A DNA stretch of 46,021 nt. It comes from Xanthomonas sp. (GTDB lineage: Bacteria > Pseudomonadota > Gammaproteobacteria > Xanthomonadales > Xanthomonadaceae). The position numbers and the translations under genes are program-made. Below the pieces are notes generated by a model. That model was not told the DNA's origin, ran no database searches, and saw nothing but the letters and a program-made list of their open reading frames with translations. Shown here piece by piece: positions 37,176 through 46,016 of this stretch. Each line of letters begins with the position of its first letter. The first letter of the stretch is position 1. The stretch lies in NCBI GenBank assembly GCA_018262705.1, contig JADFDQ010000014.1:1-46021 (forward strand), given 5' to 3'.

Positions 37176-38408
37176 TTACAAATTCCGGCGCGCGCTGACC
37201 AGAAGATTTCCGAAAATCAGTCCGGCCACCAGCGCCATCAGGGTATTGAATACTGCCACCGCCGCGGTTTGCCCCACGCTGAAATCCTGCGTCTGCACCA
37301 GCGACACCACGCCGCGCAGCGCCGCGCTGCCGGGCACCAGCATGATGATTCCCGGCAACCTGACCAACGCGCCGGGACGATTGGACAGCCGCGCGTACAG
37401 ATTCCCTGCCGCTGTCGTCACCAGCGCAGCCAGAAACACGCCGGCGGCGGCCCCCAGCCAGTCACCGCCATAACGCGACACCAGATAACCGCAAATCGCC
37501 GAGACCATCACCAGCGGATAATCGCGCCGCTGCGCCTGAAACAACACCGCAAACGCATAGGCGCCAATTCCAAGCGCACACCAGACCACCCATTCCGGCT
37601 GCGGTCGCAACGCGCGAACCTGCGGTTCGAATCCGATGAAGCCGGCCACCGCGAGTGCAATCGCGGTTCCGATCGTCAGATTGACCACGGTCATGGTTGC
37701 GCCGGCAAAACGCGCGCTGCCCGAGACCAAATGCCGACCGGCCAATTCGCTGGCCGCCAAGGCGAGGGTCATTCCCGGCACCAGTACGATCAACGATGCG
37801 ATGATCACCGTGTTCAGATTGAGCGGCCCCAGCCAGCGGCTGGCAAGAATCGCCACGGTTCCGGCCAGCAGTCCCGACAACGCCTCGAATCCTTCGCGCA
37901 GCCGCGGCCGCGACTGCGCTGCAAGCAACAAAAGCCCGATCAACAGCCCGTTGAATGCGGCCACCCCGACGTCCAGCCACGGCAGGCGCAGCAGTCCGGC
38001 CACCGCCGCCGAGGCAAGGGCAAACCCCAGCGCCAGCACGACCTGCGCGCGCATCGAGGGTGGATGCGCCAGCGCACGCAGCGCGGCGCGGCCTTCCGGA
38101 ATCCCCAGCGTTCCCGCGATCACATCCTCGGCAATCCGGTCGGCCGCACACAGCCTGCGCAGATTGGTATCGCCCAGGCCGGGGCGCACGATCCGGGTGA
38201 CGTCGGTATGCCGGGTCGGTCGGGTCGGGTCACGAAACGAGAGAATGATTCCGGCCGGATTCGACCACGGTTCGCAGGCCACCTGCAGCCGCCGCGCAAC
38301 CAGCTCGATCGCACCTTCCATGCGCTCGGCGGTGGTGCCGTAGGCGTGCAGATGCCACGCCAGTTCCTCGATGAAGGCGATGCGTTCGCTGTAGCCGGAT
38401 TCGCTCAT
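37176..38408 (-). CDS. ThrE-family threonine/serine exporter
   Basis: The product has 410 residues. A soluble N-terminal domain (about 1-130, FIEELAWHLHAYGTTAERME) is followed by about ten transmembrane helices in two halves. This is the ThrE arrangement in which DUF1212 and a second domain are fused. LVPGMTLALAASELAGRHLV and IIMLVPGSAALRGV are family motifs. It likely exports threonine, serine or similar compounds. The ATG at 38408 removes a Pro/Gly-rich extension that runs into the divergent mlaE region. Confidence 0.88.
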   Translation of the reverse strand: MSESGYSERIAFIEELAWHLHAYGTTAERMEGAIELVARRLQVACEPWSNPAGIILSFRDPTRPTRHTDVTRIVRPGLGDTNLRRLCAADRIAEDVIAGTLGIPEGRAALRALAHPPSMRAQVVLALGFALASAAVAGLLRLPWLDVGVAAFNGLLIGLLLLAAQSRPRLREGFEALSGLLAGTVAILASRWLGPLNLNTVIIASLIVLVPGMTLALAASELAGRHLVSGSARFAGATMTVVNLTIGTAIALAVAGFIGFEPQVRALRPQPEWVVWCALGIGAYAFAVLFQAQRRDYPLVMVSAICGYLVSRYGGDWLGAAAGVFLAALVTTAAGNLYARLSNRPGALVRLPGIIMLVPGSAALRGVVSLVQTQDFSVGQTAAVAVFNTLMALVAGLIFGNLLVSARRNL

Positions 38409-38496
38409 GACCGGCGCATTGTGGCGCAAGCCGGGACGCTCCGCGTCGGCTCGATTTCCCACGACAGGGCCGGCTTTGCGTAAGCTTGGCGGATTC

Positions 38497-39621
38497 ATGT
38501 CCAACGATCCCGGCCAATTCCGACCTGCGACCGACTTCATTGCAACCGAGTCGGAGGGCGTCTTGCGCCTGCGTGGGCGCTGGACGCTGCGCTACTCCAG
38601 AGACGTGATGAACGTGCTGCGCGACGCGCCGACGCGGGTCAAGTCGATCGACGCCCGCGAATGCGAACGCCTCGACACCCTGGGTGTGTTGCAGCTGTTG
38701 CGCTACGCCGACAGCAAGAAGATTCCGTTCGAAGCCCTGCAGTTCCGCTCCGACCAGCAGGCGTTGGCCGATGCCATCGAAGACGTCCACGACGACCGCC
38801 CGCAGGGCAAGCGCGAGTACGGCATCAAGGCGATGCTGGGCCGGATCGGCTTGGGCCTAGTCGACAACGCCAGCGAAGTGATGGCGCTGATCAGCTTCTT
38901 CGGCGAGTTCATGGTCAAGGTCTTGCGCCTGTTCAAGGAGCCCAGTCGGTTCCGGCTGACCTCCACCGTCCACCACATGGAACAGATCGGCCTCGACGCG
39001 GTGCCGCTGGTGGCCCTGCTTTCGTTCATGGTCGGCGCGGTGATCGCCTTCCTCGGCGCGATGGTGCTCAGGGACTTTGGCGCCACCATCTTCGTGGTCG
39101 AACTGGTCAACGCTGCCTTCCTGCGCGAATTCGGCGTCCTGCTCACCGCCATCCTGCTGGCCGGACGCACCGCCAGCGCGTTCACCGCGCAGATCGGCAT
39201 GATGGTCAATAACGAAGAGGTCGATGCGCTCCGCGTGCTTGGACTCGACCCGGTCGACCTGCTGGTGATCCCGCGGGTGCTGGCGCTGCTGGCCATGCTG
39301 CCGCTGTTGACCTTCATCGCGATGATCGCGGGCCTGCTCGGCGGCATGGCGGTGGGCGCGTTCAACCTCGACATTCCGGCGCCGGCCTACATGGCACGCA
39401 TGTACGAGATGATGCAGATACGCCATTTCGTGGTGGGCATGGTGAAGGCGCCGATCTTCGCCGTCGTGATCGGACTGATCGGCTGTCTGGAAGGGCTGCA
39501 GACGCAGGGCACCGCGCAATCGCTGGGCGAGCGCACCACCTCCAGCGTGGTGCAGGCGATCTCGATGGTGATCGTGATCGACGCCTTCGCCGCGCTGTGG
39601 TTCATGCAGATGGACTACTGA
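38497..39621 (+). CDS. mlaE: MlaE-type permease with fused N-terminal STAS domain
   Basis: The product has 374 residues. Residues 1-100 form a STAS-like domain (LRLRGRWTLRYSRDVMNVLR, then VKSIDARECERLDTLGVLQL). The rest is the MlaE permease: PLVALLSFMVGAVIAFLGAM, then FGVLLTAILLAGRTASAFTA and QIGMMVNNEEVDALRVLGLD. E. coli has separate MlaE (about 260) and MlaB (STAS) proteins, while here they are one. It is the inner-membrane core of an ABC system moving phospholipids between membranes. It starts the operon, and mlaF follows after two bases. Confidence 0.93.
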   Translation: MSNDPGQFRPATDFIATESEGVLRLRGRWTLRYSRDVMNVLRDAPTRVKSIDARECERLDTLGVLQLLRYADSKKIPFEALQFRSDQQALADAIEDVHDDRPQGKREYGIKAMLGRIGLGLVDNASEVMALISFFGEFMVKVLRLFKEPSRFRLTSTVHHMEQIGLDAVPLVALLSFMVGAVIAFLGAMVLRDFGATIFVVELVNAAFLREFGVLLTAILLAGRTASAFTAQIGMMVNNEEVDALRVLGLDPVDLLVIPRVLALLAMLPLLTFIAMIAGLLGGMAVGAFNLDIPAPAYMARMYEMMQIRHFVVGMVKAPIFAVVIGLIGCLEGLQTQGTAQSLGERTTSSVVQAISMVIVIDAFAALWFMQMDY

Positions 39622-39623
39622 GC

Positions 39624-40430
39624 ATGGCCAACGGACATGTCTTTCGCACCATCGACGGCGTGGTCGTCGACGACAACGCGCTGATCCGCGTGCGCGGACT
39701 GGTCAACCGCTTCGGCACGCAGACCGTCCACGAAGGACTAGACCTGGAGGTGCATCGCGGCGAGATCCTCGGCGTGGTCGGCGGATCGGGAACCGGCAAA
39801 TCGGTGCTGATGCGCTCGATCCTCGGCCTGCAGATTCCGGCGGCGGGCCAGATCCAGGTGCTCGGCGTCGATGCCCGCGACCCGACCCCCAGGGTGCGTC
39901 GCCATATCGAACGCAACAGCGGCGTGCTGTTCCAGAACGGCGCGCTGTTTTCCTCGCTCACGGTCGGCGAAAACGTGCAGGTGCCGCTCAAGGAACACTA
40001 TCCGTACATCGACAAATCGCTGTGCTATGAACTGGCCCTGCTCAAGATCAAGCTGGCCGGACTGCCGGCGGGCGCCATCGACAAGCTGCCATCGCAACTG
40101 TCCGGCGGCATGCGCAAGCGCGCCGGTCTGGCGCGCGCGCTGGCGCTGGATCCGCCGCTGCTGTTTCTCGACGAACCCACCGCCGGTCTCGATCCGATCG
40201 GCGCATCGGCCTTCGATCAGCTGATCATGGCGCTGCAGAAAGCGCTGGGCCTGACCGTGCTGCTGATCACCCACGACCTCGACACGATCTACACCATCTG
40301 CGACCGGGTGGCGGTGCTGGCCGACCGCAAGGTGATCGCCACCGCGCCGGTGGCCGAGCTGGAAAAGCTCGATCACCCCTGGGTTCAGGAATATTTCAAC
40401 GGACCACGCGGGAGGGCGGCACATGACTGA
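39624..40430 (+). CDS. mlaF: MlaF-type ABC ATPase
   Basis: The product has 268 residues. Walker A GGSGTGKS, Q-loop LFQNGALFSSLTVGENV, signature LSGGMRKRAGLARAL, Walker B LLFLDEPTAGLDP and H-loop LITHDL are all intact. It drives the MlaE permease. The end is followed by a gap of 112 bases before mlaD, containing a short frame that exactly fills it. Confidence 0.95.
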   Translation: MANGHVFRTIDGVVVDDNALIRVRGLVNRFGTQTVHEGLDLEVHRGEILGVVGGSGTGKSVLMRSILGLQIPAAGQIQVLGVDARDPTPRVRRHIERNSGVLFQNGALFSSLTVGENVQVPLKEHYPYIDKSLCYELALLKIKLAGLPAGAIDKLPSQLSGGMRKRAGLARALALDPPLLFLDEPTAGLDPIGASAFDQLIMALQKALGLTVLLITHDLDTIYTICDRVAVLADRKVIATAPVAELEKLDHPWVQEYFNGPRGRAAHD

Positions 40431-40542
40431 CGCGGCGCGCTCCGGTGAAGATCCTGTGGCGGCTCGCGTTGCGTCACGGCAAAAACCAATGCGGCAAGGC
40501 CGCGCGATTTGTTGCACCATGCAAGCAGTGAGGGTGGACTGA
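40423..40542 (+). CDS. Possible 39-residue ORF bridging mlaF and mlaD
   Basis: ATG 40423 overlaps the mlaF end, with a strong GGAGGG ribosome site (40411-40416) six bases upstream. The frame runs to TGA 40540-40542, which directly abuts the mlaD ATG. The sequence (MTDAARSGEDPVAARVASRQ then K-P-M-R-Q-G) is not recognisable. It may serve only to couple translation across the gap. It is too short for the usual gene calls. Confidence 0.3.
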   Translation: MTDAARSGEDPVAARVASRQKPMRQGRAICCTMQAVRVD

Positions 40543-41469
40543 ATGGAAACCAAGGCCAACTACGTCCTGATCGGCGGATTCACCGTGCTCACGGTGGTGT
40601 TCCTCCTGCTGTTTACCCTGTGGGCCACCAAGTTCTCGACCTCGCGCGACTGGCGCACCTACGAGATCATCTTCAACGAGGCCGTCACCGGCCTGACCGA
40701 AGGCGGCAGCGTGCAGTACAACGGGCTTGCGGTCGGCACCGTCGAGAGCCTGAGTCTGGACGACAAAGACGCGCGCAAAGTCATCGCGATCCTCAAGCTG
40801 CGCAAGAACACGCCGGTCAAGGTCGACACCCGCGCGCGCATCACCCAGCAGGGCATCACCGGCGTGCCGTTCATCCTGCTCAGCGGCGGCAGTCCCGGTG
40901 CGCCGTTGCTGGAAGCAGGACCGGGCGAGGACTTTCCGATCATCCGCACCACGCCGTCGGCACTGCAGAACATCCAGGACATCGCCACCCGCCTGGTCGA
41001 ACGCCTCGATCAGCTGGTCAGCAACGACAACGTGCGCCGGATCTCGGAAACGCTGGAAAACCTGCAACAGACCACCGACACCCTCGCGCAGAACCGCGAA
41101 AACATCGCCCAACTGCTGGTCAACGCGCGCGAGTCCACCGCCAGCCTCAAGGTCACGCTGGACTCCGCCAACGGTGCGATCAACGGCATCGACCAGAACC
41201 TGGTGCGCCGTCTGCCGGCGCTGCTCGACAAGCTCGACGCCACCATCGGCAAACTCGATTCGGCAGCCGGCAACGCCAACGCGATGATCGCCGAGAACCG
41301 TCCCGCCGTGCGCAGCTTCACCCACGACGGGCTCGAGCAGGTCGGCCCGACCTTGACCGAACTGCGCGAAGTGCTGCGCGACCTGCGCAGCATGACCGAT
41401 CGCATGGAAAACAATCCGGCCCGCTACATCCTCGGCCGCGATGCGCCCAGGGAGTTCGACCCGAAATGA
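40543..41469 (+). CDS. mlaD: MlaD-type MCE-domain substrate-binding protein
   Basis: The product has 308 residues. N-terminal anchor helix (about 7-28, YVLIGGFTVLTVVFLLLFTL). MCE domain (about 38-115, IIFNEAVTGLTEGGSVQYNG, then LAVGTVESLSLD). A long helical tail follows (about 150-290) with heptad-like pattern, longer than E. coli MlaD (183). It would form a hexameric ring in the periplasm that carries lipids. The mlaD TGA overlaps the next gene's ATG. Confidence 0.92.
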   Translation: METKANYVLIGGFTVLTVVFLLLFTLWATKFSTSRDWRTYEIIFNEAVTGLTEGGSVQYNGLAVGTVESLSLDDKDARKVIAILKLRKNTPVKVDTRARITQQGITGVPFILLSGGSPGAPLLEAGPGEDFPIIRTTPSALQNIQDIATRLVERLDQLVSNDNVRRISETLENLQQTTDTLAQNRENIAQLLVNARESTASLKVTLDSANGAINGIDQNLVRRLPALLDKLDATIGKLDSAAGNANAMIAENRPAVRSFTHDGLEQVGPTLTELREVLRDLRSMTDRMENNPARYILGRDAPREFDPK

Positions 41470-42098
41470 CGCACAACCGACGCCTTTCATTCGTACTGCT
41501 CGCCGCCACCCTGCTGAGCGGCTGCAGCAGCCTCGTCGGCCCGATGTCGCCGAGCACGATCTTTGCACCGGAAATCACGGTGCAGACCGACGCCGCATGG
41601 CCGGCGGTCGACTGGTCGCTGGACCTCGCGCGCACCACCGGTCCGCAAGCGCTCGACGGCATGCAGATCATGGTCAGCCCGACGCCGGGCGAACTGCAGG
41701 CCTACCGCGGGGCGATCTGGGCGCAGTCGCCGGGCGCGATGATCGAAACCAGCCTGATGCGCACCCTGGAAGACAGCGGCAAGATCGGCTCGGTGACGCG
41801 CCAGGGCAGCGGCGCCTCCACCGATTACCGCCTGCTGATCGACCTGCGCGATTTCCGCTCCGACTATGCCGGCGGCGGCACGCCCTCTGCGGTCATCGAA
41901 ATCAACGCGAAACTGCTGCACTTGGCCGACCAGAAAATCATCGGCAGCCGCAGTTTCCGCTATGCGCAGCCGGCCGCCGGCGTCGAAGCCGGGCAAGTCG
42001 CCGACGCGTTTGCTCAGGCGCTTGGAACGCTGGGCCACGATCTGGCCGGCTGGACGCTGGAAACCGGACAGGCGCACGCACGCCAGCACCAGCCATGA
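41466..42098 (+). CDS. ABC-type transport auxiliary lipoprotein (PqiC/LptE-like family)
   Basis: The product has 210 residues. Lipobox LLSGC puts the lipidated Cys at about 20. The body has IEINAKLLHLADQKIIGSRS and a C-terminal AFAQALGTLGHDLAGW helix, which fits the ABC_trans_aux (PqiC-type) family. In E. coli Mla the soluble carrier is MlaC, and no MlaC is found here. This lipoprotein instead resembles the PqiC type that meets MCE proteins at the outer membrane. It overlaps mlaD by four bases. Confidence 0.85.
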   Translation: MTHNRRLSFVLLAATLLSGCSSLVGPMSPSTIFAPEITVQTDAAWPAVDWSLDLARTTGPQALDGMQIMVSPTPGELQAYRGAIWAQSPGAMIETSLMRTLEDSGKIGSVTRQGSGASTDYRLLIDLRDFRSDYAGGGTPSAVIEINAKLLHLADQKIIGSRSFRYAQPAAGVEAGQVADAFAQALGTLGHDLAGWTLETGQAHARQHQP

Positions 42099-42171
42099 TT
42101 CATCAACGCGGCGCCAAGGGCCGCGGTGTTCGCCGCCGCTCGGCGGGCGCGCACGCTTCAAGGAGACAACC

Positions 42172-43800
42172 GTGACCGACACTTCCCCCGATGCCATCGA
42201 ACGCGACGTGATGGAATACGACGTCGTCACCGTCGGCGGCGGACCGGCCGGGCTGGCCTTCGCCATCCGCCTGAAACAGCTCAACCCCGAACTCACGGTG
42301 TGCGTGATTGAAAAAGCCTCTGCCATCGGCGCACAGATCCTGTCCGGCGCGGTGATCGAAACCCAGCCAATGGATGCCCTGCTTCCGGACTGGCGCAAGA
42401 ACCCGCCGCCGATCTGCATCGATGCGAAAGACGACGAGTTCTGGCTGCTCAACAAAACCGGCGGCCACAAGTTGCCGATCGTGCCGCCGGGGATGCACAA
42501 CCGCGGCAACGTGATCGTCTCGCTCGGCGCCATGTGCGCATGGATGGCGCCGCAGGCCGAAGCGCTGGGCGTGGAGATCTATCCGGGCTTTGCCGCCGCC
42601 GAAACCCTGCACGCGCCGGACGGCAAGGTGATTGGCGTGCGCATCGGCGACATGGGCGTGGCCAAGGACGGTTCGCACAAACCCGGCTACACGCCGGGCA
42701 TTGATATTCACGCCAAGGTGACCGTGCTGGCCGAGGGCGCGCGCGGACACCTGACCAAGCGACTGGTCAGCAAATTCGCGCTGGACAAGGACTGCGACCC
42801 GCAGGGCTATTCGATCGGCATCAAGGAACTGTGGCAGGTGCCGGAACAGCGCGTTTCGCCCGGCAAGATCGTCCACAGCTTCGGCTGGCCAGCCGACAAC
42901 CACACCTACGGCGGCGGCTTCCTCTATCACCTCGACAAAGGCCGGCTGGCGCTGGGCTACGTCAGCGGACTGGACTACACCGACCCGAACTACAAGCCGT
43001 GGGAGGCCTTTCAGCAATGGAAGAACCACCCGCTGTTCAAGCCGCTGCTGGAAGGCGGCAGCATCCTGTCGGCCGGCGCCCGCGCAATTGTGACAGGCGG
43101 CTACCAGAGCCTGCCCAGGTGCGAGATGCCCGGCGCGCTGCTGATCGGCGACACCGCCGGCCTGCTCAACGTGCCCAAGATCAAGGGCACTCACCAAGCC
43201 TTCCGCAGCGGCATGCTGGCGGCGGAACACCTGGTCGGCAGCGGGCTTCAGGCCGAAGGCTTCGACGCCAAACTGCGCGCCTCCGAGGCGATGGCCGAAC
43301 TGAGAAAGGTTCGCAACATCAAGCCCGGTTTCAAGAAAGGACTCTGGTTTGGAATGCTCAACGCCGGCTGGGAAACCGCCACCCTCGGGCTGTCGCCGTG
43401 GACGCTGAAAAACAGGAAGCCGGACTGGGCCACCCTGCACAAACTCGGTGAATGCGAAGAACCCAAGCGCGAATACGTCGAACGCACCCTGCCGCCGCGC
43501 GACCGCCTGCAGGGCGTGTATTTCGCCGCCACCCAGCACGAAGAAGACCAGCCGGTGCATCTGCACGTGCTGGACACCAACATCTGCGTTGATCGCTGCG
43601 TGAAGGAATTCAACAATCCTTGCACCCGCTTCTGTCCGGTCGGCGTGTACGAAATGGTCGAAGACGAAAACGGCCTGCGCCTTCAGGTCAATTCCGCCAA
43701 CTGCGTGCACTGCAAGTCCTGCGACATCAAGGATCCGTACGAAAACATCGTCTGGGTCACGCCGGAAGGCGGCAGCGGGCCGAATTACCAGAACATGTGA
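42172..43800 (+). CDS. Electron transfer flavoprotein-ubiquinone oxidoreductase
   Basis: The product has 542 residues. Passes electrons from ETF to ubiquinone at the inner membrane during fatty and amino acid oxidation. The FAD motif VGGGPAGLAFAIRLKQ is at about 21, and the ubiquinone-site region GGGFLYHLDKGRLALGYVSG and a second dinucleotide region (GALLIGDTAGLLNVPKIKGT) follow. The C-terminal 4Fe-4S cysteines are NICVDRC, CTRFCPVGVYE and CVHCKSCDIKDPYENI. Start GTG 42172 has AAGGAG directly upstream. Length is standard. It is followed by the convergent integrase. Confidence 0.96.
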   Translation: MTDTSPDAIERDVMEYDVVTVGGGPAGLAFAIRLKQLNPELTVCVIEKASAIGAQILSGAVIETQPMDALLPDWRKNPPPICIDAKDDEFWLLNKTGGHKLPIVPPGMHNRGNVIVSLGAMCAWMAPQAEALGVEIYPGFAAAETLHAPDGKVIGVRIGDMGVAKDGSHKPGYTPGIDIHAKVTVLAEGARGHLTKRLVSKFALDKDCDPQGYSIGIKELWQVPEQRVSPGKIVHSFGWPADNHTYGGGFLYHLDKGRLALGYVSGLDYTDPNYKPWEAFQQWKNHPLFKPLLEGGSILSAGARAIVTGGYQSLPRCEMPGALLIGDTAGLLNVPKIKGTHQAFRSGMLAAEHLVGSGLQAEGFDAKLRASEAMAELRKVRNIKPGFKKGLWFGMLNAGWETATLGLSPWTLKNRKPDWATLHKLGECEEPKREYVERTLPPRDRLQGVYFAATQHEEDQPVHLHVLDTNICVDRCVKEFNNPCTRFCPVGVYEMVEDENGLRLQVNSANCVHCKSCDIKDPYENIVWVTPEGGSGPNYQNM

Positions 43801-43839
43801 CCGAGAGGGCGCGGCGTTGCCCGCGCTCACGGCAGGCGG

Positions 43840-44847
43840 TCAGGCATCCAGCGGACTGCGCACGCCGTTGCCGCCGCGATTGAGCACATGGGTGTAGATC
43901 TGCGTGGTCGCCACATCCTTGTGGCCGAGCAGTTCCTGAATGGTACGGATGTCATAACCGGCCTCCAACAAGTGCGTCGCAAACGAATGCCGCAGCGTGT
44001 GCGCGCTCAGCAACTTGACGATGCCGGCCTGTTCGCGCGCCCGCTTGAGCGCACGCGAGAGCACCGAGTCATCGACATGATGCCGATGCTCCTTGCCCGT
44101 CCGCGGATCGATGGATCGGTTTTCCGACGGGAATACGAACTGCCAGCCGAAATCCTTGCCCGCGTTCGGATACTTGCGCTCCAGCGCATGCGGAAGCGGC
44201 GTTTCGCCAAACCCCTCAGCAAGATCCTTCTCATGCAACACGCGGGCGCGCTCGACCTCGCGACGCAATGGCTCCTCCAACGCCCGTGGCAGCATCGTCC
44301 GGCGATCTTTCCCGCCCTTGCCGTTGCGGATCGTGATCTCGCTGCGCGCAAAATCCACGTCCTTCACCCGCAGCCGCATGCTCTCCATCAGCCGCATCCC
44401 GGTGCCATACAGCAAACTGGCCATGACCCACGGACGCCCGGCCAGCATCGACAGCAACCGCCTGACCTCCGCGACCGAAAGCACCGTCGGCAACCGCTGC
44501 GGCCGCTTGGCGCGCAGCACCGACTCCATCCACGGCAAATCGACCTGCAGCACCTCGCGATACAGGAACAGCAGCGCCGACAGCGCCTGATTTTGCGTAC
44601 TCGCCGCCACCCGATCCTCAATGGCCAAACGACTCAAAAAGGCCTCAACCTCGACGCCACCCAAGCCCCGAGGATGTTTCTTGCCATTGGCCAAGATGAA
44701 CCGACGAATCCACGCCAAATAGGCCTGCTCTGTGCGGATACTGTAGCGTTTAGCACGCAACTTGCGGCGAACGACATGCAACAGGCTGGCTTTCTGCCCA
44801 GCCCCCGCTGTCGTCGATACGCCCTCTTGATCGCCGGCATATCTCAT
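43840..44847 (-). CDS. intI: Integron integrase (tyrosine recombinase IntI)
   Basis: The product is 335 residues from ATG 44847, or 337 from GTG 44853. Tyrosine recombinase with, in 337-residue numbering, R154 ([12 protein letters not shown]), K179, H285-x-x-R288 ([12 protein letters not shown]), H311 ([10 protein letters not shown]) and Y320. The integron-specific extra segment is present at about 222-243 ([18 protein letters not shown]). That insert separates IntI from ordinary XerC/D enzymes and binds the bulged bases of attC. It is transcribed away from the cassette array, the standard integron layout. The gene appears intact. Confidence 0.95.
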   Translation of the reverse strand: MRYAGDQEGVSTTAGAGQKASLLHVVRRKLRAKRYSIRTEQAYLAWIRRFILANGKKHPRGLGGVEVEAFLSRLAIEDRVAASTQNQALSALLFLYREVLQVDLPWMESVLRAKRPQRLPTVLSVAEVRRLLSMLAGRPWVMASLLYGTGMRLMESMRLRVKDVDFARSEITIRNGKGGKDRRTMLPRALEEPLRREVERARVLHEKDLAEGFGETPLPHALERKYPNAGKDFGWQFVFPSENRSIDPRTGKEHRHHVDDSVLSRALKRAREQAGIVKLLSAHTLRHSFATHLLEAGYDIRTIQELLGHKDVATTQIYTHVLNRGGNGVRSPLDA

Positions 44848-44941
44848 ACCCACCCCAACTCGAACCGATATCTGGCGACTTTAGGGAAGCTGCATTCGAC
44901 ATCCAATCAGCTAACAGCTTGATTCGAGGTAGGAAAACGCC

Positions 44942-44970
44942 TTGACCACACCCACAAAAGGCGCAATCAT
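44942..44970 (+). promoter_or_regulatory. Candidate cassette promoter Pc
   Basis: TTGACC (44942-44947), 17 bases, AATCAT (44965-44970). It lies upstream of attI and points into the cassettes, in the right place for Pc. The -35 is near consensus and the -10 is weak. The rest of 44854-45000 has no other gene. A LexA box for the integrase was not recognised. Confidence 0.4.
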
Positions 44971-44980
44971 CGGTTCCACA

Positions 44981-45011
44981 CCCCGATCCAGGGTGCTACT
45001 AGACGTTAGGC
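44981..45011 (+). other. attI recombination site
   Basis: The core GTTAGGC at 45005-45011 is the expected G^TTRRRY crossover point between the integrase and the first cassette. The left boundary is not defined by any visible repeat. The crossover G is 45005, so the first cassette begins at 45006. Confidence 0.65.
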
Positions 45012-45024
45012 CGCAGGAAAAGTA

Positions 45025-45573
45025 ATGTCATCATTGAGTCAACAGCAAAGAGAAGCCGCGCAACTGTTCGTCGGCGTCACAATCGATGCCCTCAAAACCG
45101 ATCGGGGTGTTCACGCTGAGACCGCCGTTGCAGCTATTGCGCGCATGGCTGGAACTTTCCTCTTTCGCTCTTTCGCATTTCCGCTATCTGAGGTAGAGCC
45201 CGGGCAAGCCGTCTTTTCTGACGCGGCCAACGAGCAGGGACCGCGGCTCATCCAGATCCTCGGTTCCGTTCTTTCGCACGTCGGGGTCCACTTGGACAGG
45301 TCCAGGCTTGGAGCTAGTATCAGTACAACGAGTCAGCCGCAACTTGCCTTTCTGGATACGCAACGACAAATGGAGCCACTGCTTTCCAGTATCAAGGGAC
45401 GCTTCAATCTCTCTTATCAAGAGGCAGCAGATGCTTCCGCAGTAGCAACTGCCCTCTTGATTCAACAATGTACATCGGTTCTAGATCCACACACTGCATT
45501 TGACGTAGCGGCCTACTCGTTCGTTGAGGGGGCCAAAACGGCACCTGATCCAGTGACATGCTCTGCGGCCTAA
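45025..45573 (+). CDS. Integron cassette 1 protein of unknown function, 182 aa
   Basis: The product has 182 residues from ATG 45025, with AGGAAAAG as ribosome site. The TAA stop lies inside the attC R'' box (GCCTAAC), as is typical of cassette genes. The product is mostly helical and soluble: LFVGVTIDALKTDRGVHAET, then FNLSYQEAADASAVATALLI. I recognise no domain. GC content looks lower and codon use different from the chromosomal genes, as expected for a captured gene. Confidence 0.75.
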   Translation: MSSLSQQQREAAQLFVGVTIDALKTDRGVHAETAVAAIARMAGTFLFRSFAFPLSEVEPGQAVFSDAANEQGPRLIQILGSVLSHVGVHLDRSRLGASISTTSQPQLAFLDTQRQMEPLLSSIKGRFNLSYQEAADASAVATALLIQQCTSVLDPHTAFDVAAYSFVEGAKTAPDPVTCSAA

Positions 45574-45679
45574 CAATTCGTTCAAGCCGACCCCGCTTCG
45601 TGGCGGCGCCTGCGTGCTTGCGGTACGCTAGCACTCCGCCGCCGCCACTACGCAGGTCGGCTTAACTCAGGCGTTAGGC
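45568..45679 (+). other. attC site of cassette 1
   Basis: 112 bases. R'' GCCTAAC (45568-45574) and R' GTTAGGC (45673-45679) are complementary. L'' TTCAAGCCGA (45581-45590) and L' TCGGCTTAA (45657-45665) pair except for an extra C in L'', the usual bulged base. The interior has GTGGCGGCG (45600-45608) pairing with CGCCGCCAC (45640-45648). It folds as the single-strand hairpin used by IntI. Confidence 0.9.
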
Positions 45680-45701
45680 CTGCCCGGTACTTGTAAAACG
45701 G

Positions 45702-46016
45702 GTGTGGCTGGGTGGGTATATCGCACACGAACAGTTTTGTATGGCAATTTTCTGTGTCGCCAGCGCCCACTGTTGCCGCGCTGCTTGTACTGCGCAGGCG
45801 CTGCCCACAACATCGCTCAGGCGAGCACGCTATCCACGCAGGTTCCGCACGTTCCACCGTGGGATCGCACACCACGCCCTGTGGCCGCCAAGCTTGCAAA
45901 TTCGCTCCTCGTGCTACTTCGCACGGCAGGGATCTGATCCATGTCATCCAAGCGTTCAAGCGGCGGGTTCGCCATGCTGGCGGCAGTGTCGGCAAACACG
46001 TCCGGCGCAGGCCTAA
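45702..46016 (+). CDS. Integron cassette 2, possible protein of 104 aa
   Basis: The cassette runs from 45674. The best plus-strand frame starts at GTG 45702 and ends in TAA inside the next R'' box (46014-46016), like a normal cassette gene. The product (MWLGGYIAHEQFCMAIFCVA...) is Cys/Arg-rich and unlike any family I know. A second frame (45704-45937) and a minus-strand frame compete. The cassette may be non-coding. Confidence 0.3.
   Translation: MWLGGYIAHEQFCMAIFCVASAHCCRAACTAQALPTTSLRRARYPRRFRTFHRGIAHHALWPPSLQIRSSCYFARQGSDPCHPSVQAAGSPCWRQCRQTRPAQA

Noticed and set aside
42103..43830. 575-codon minus-strand frame over the ETF-QO gene
   Set aside because: Antisense shadow. The plus-strand gene has all FAD and Fe-S motifs.
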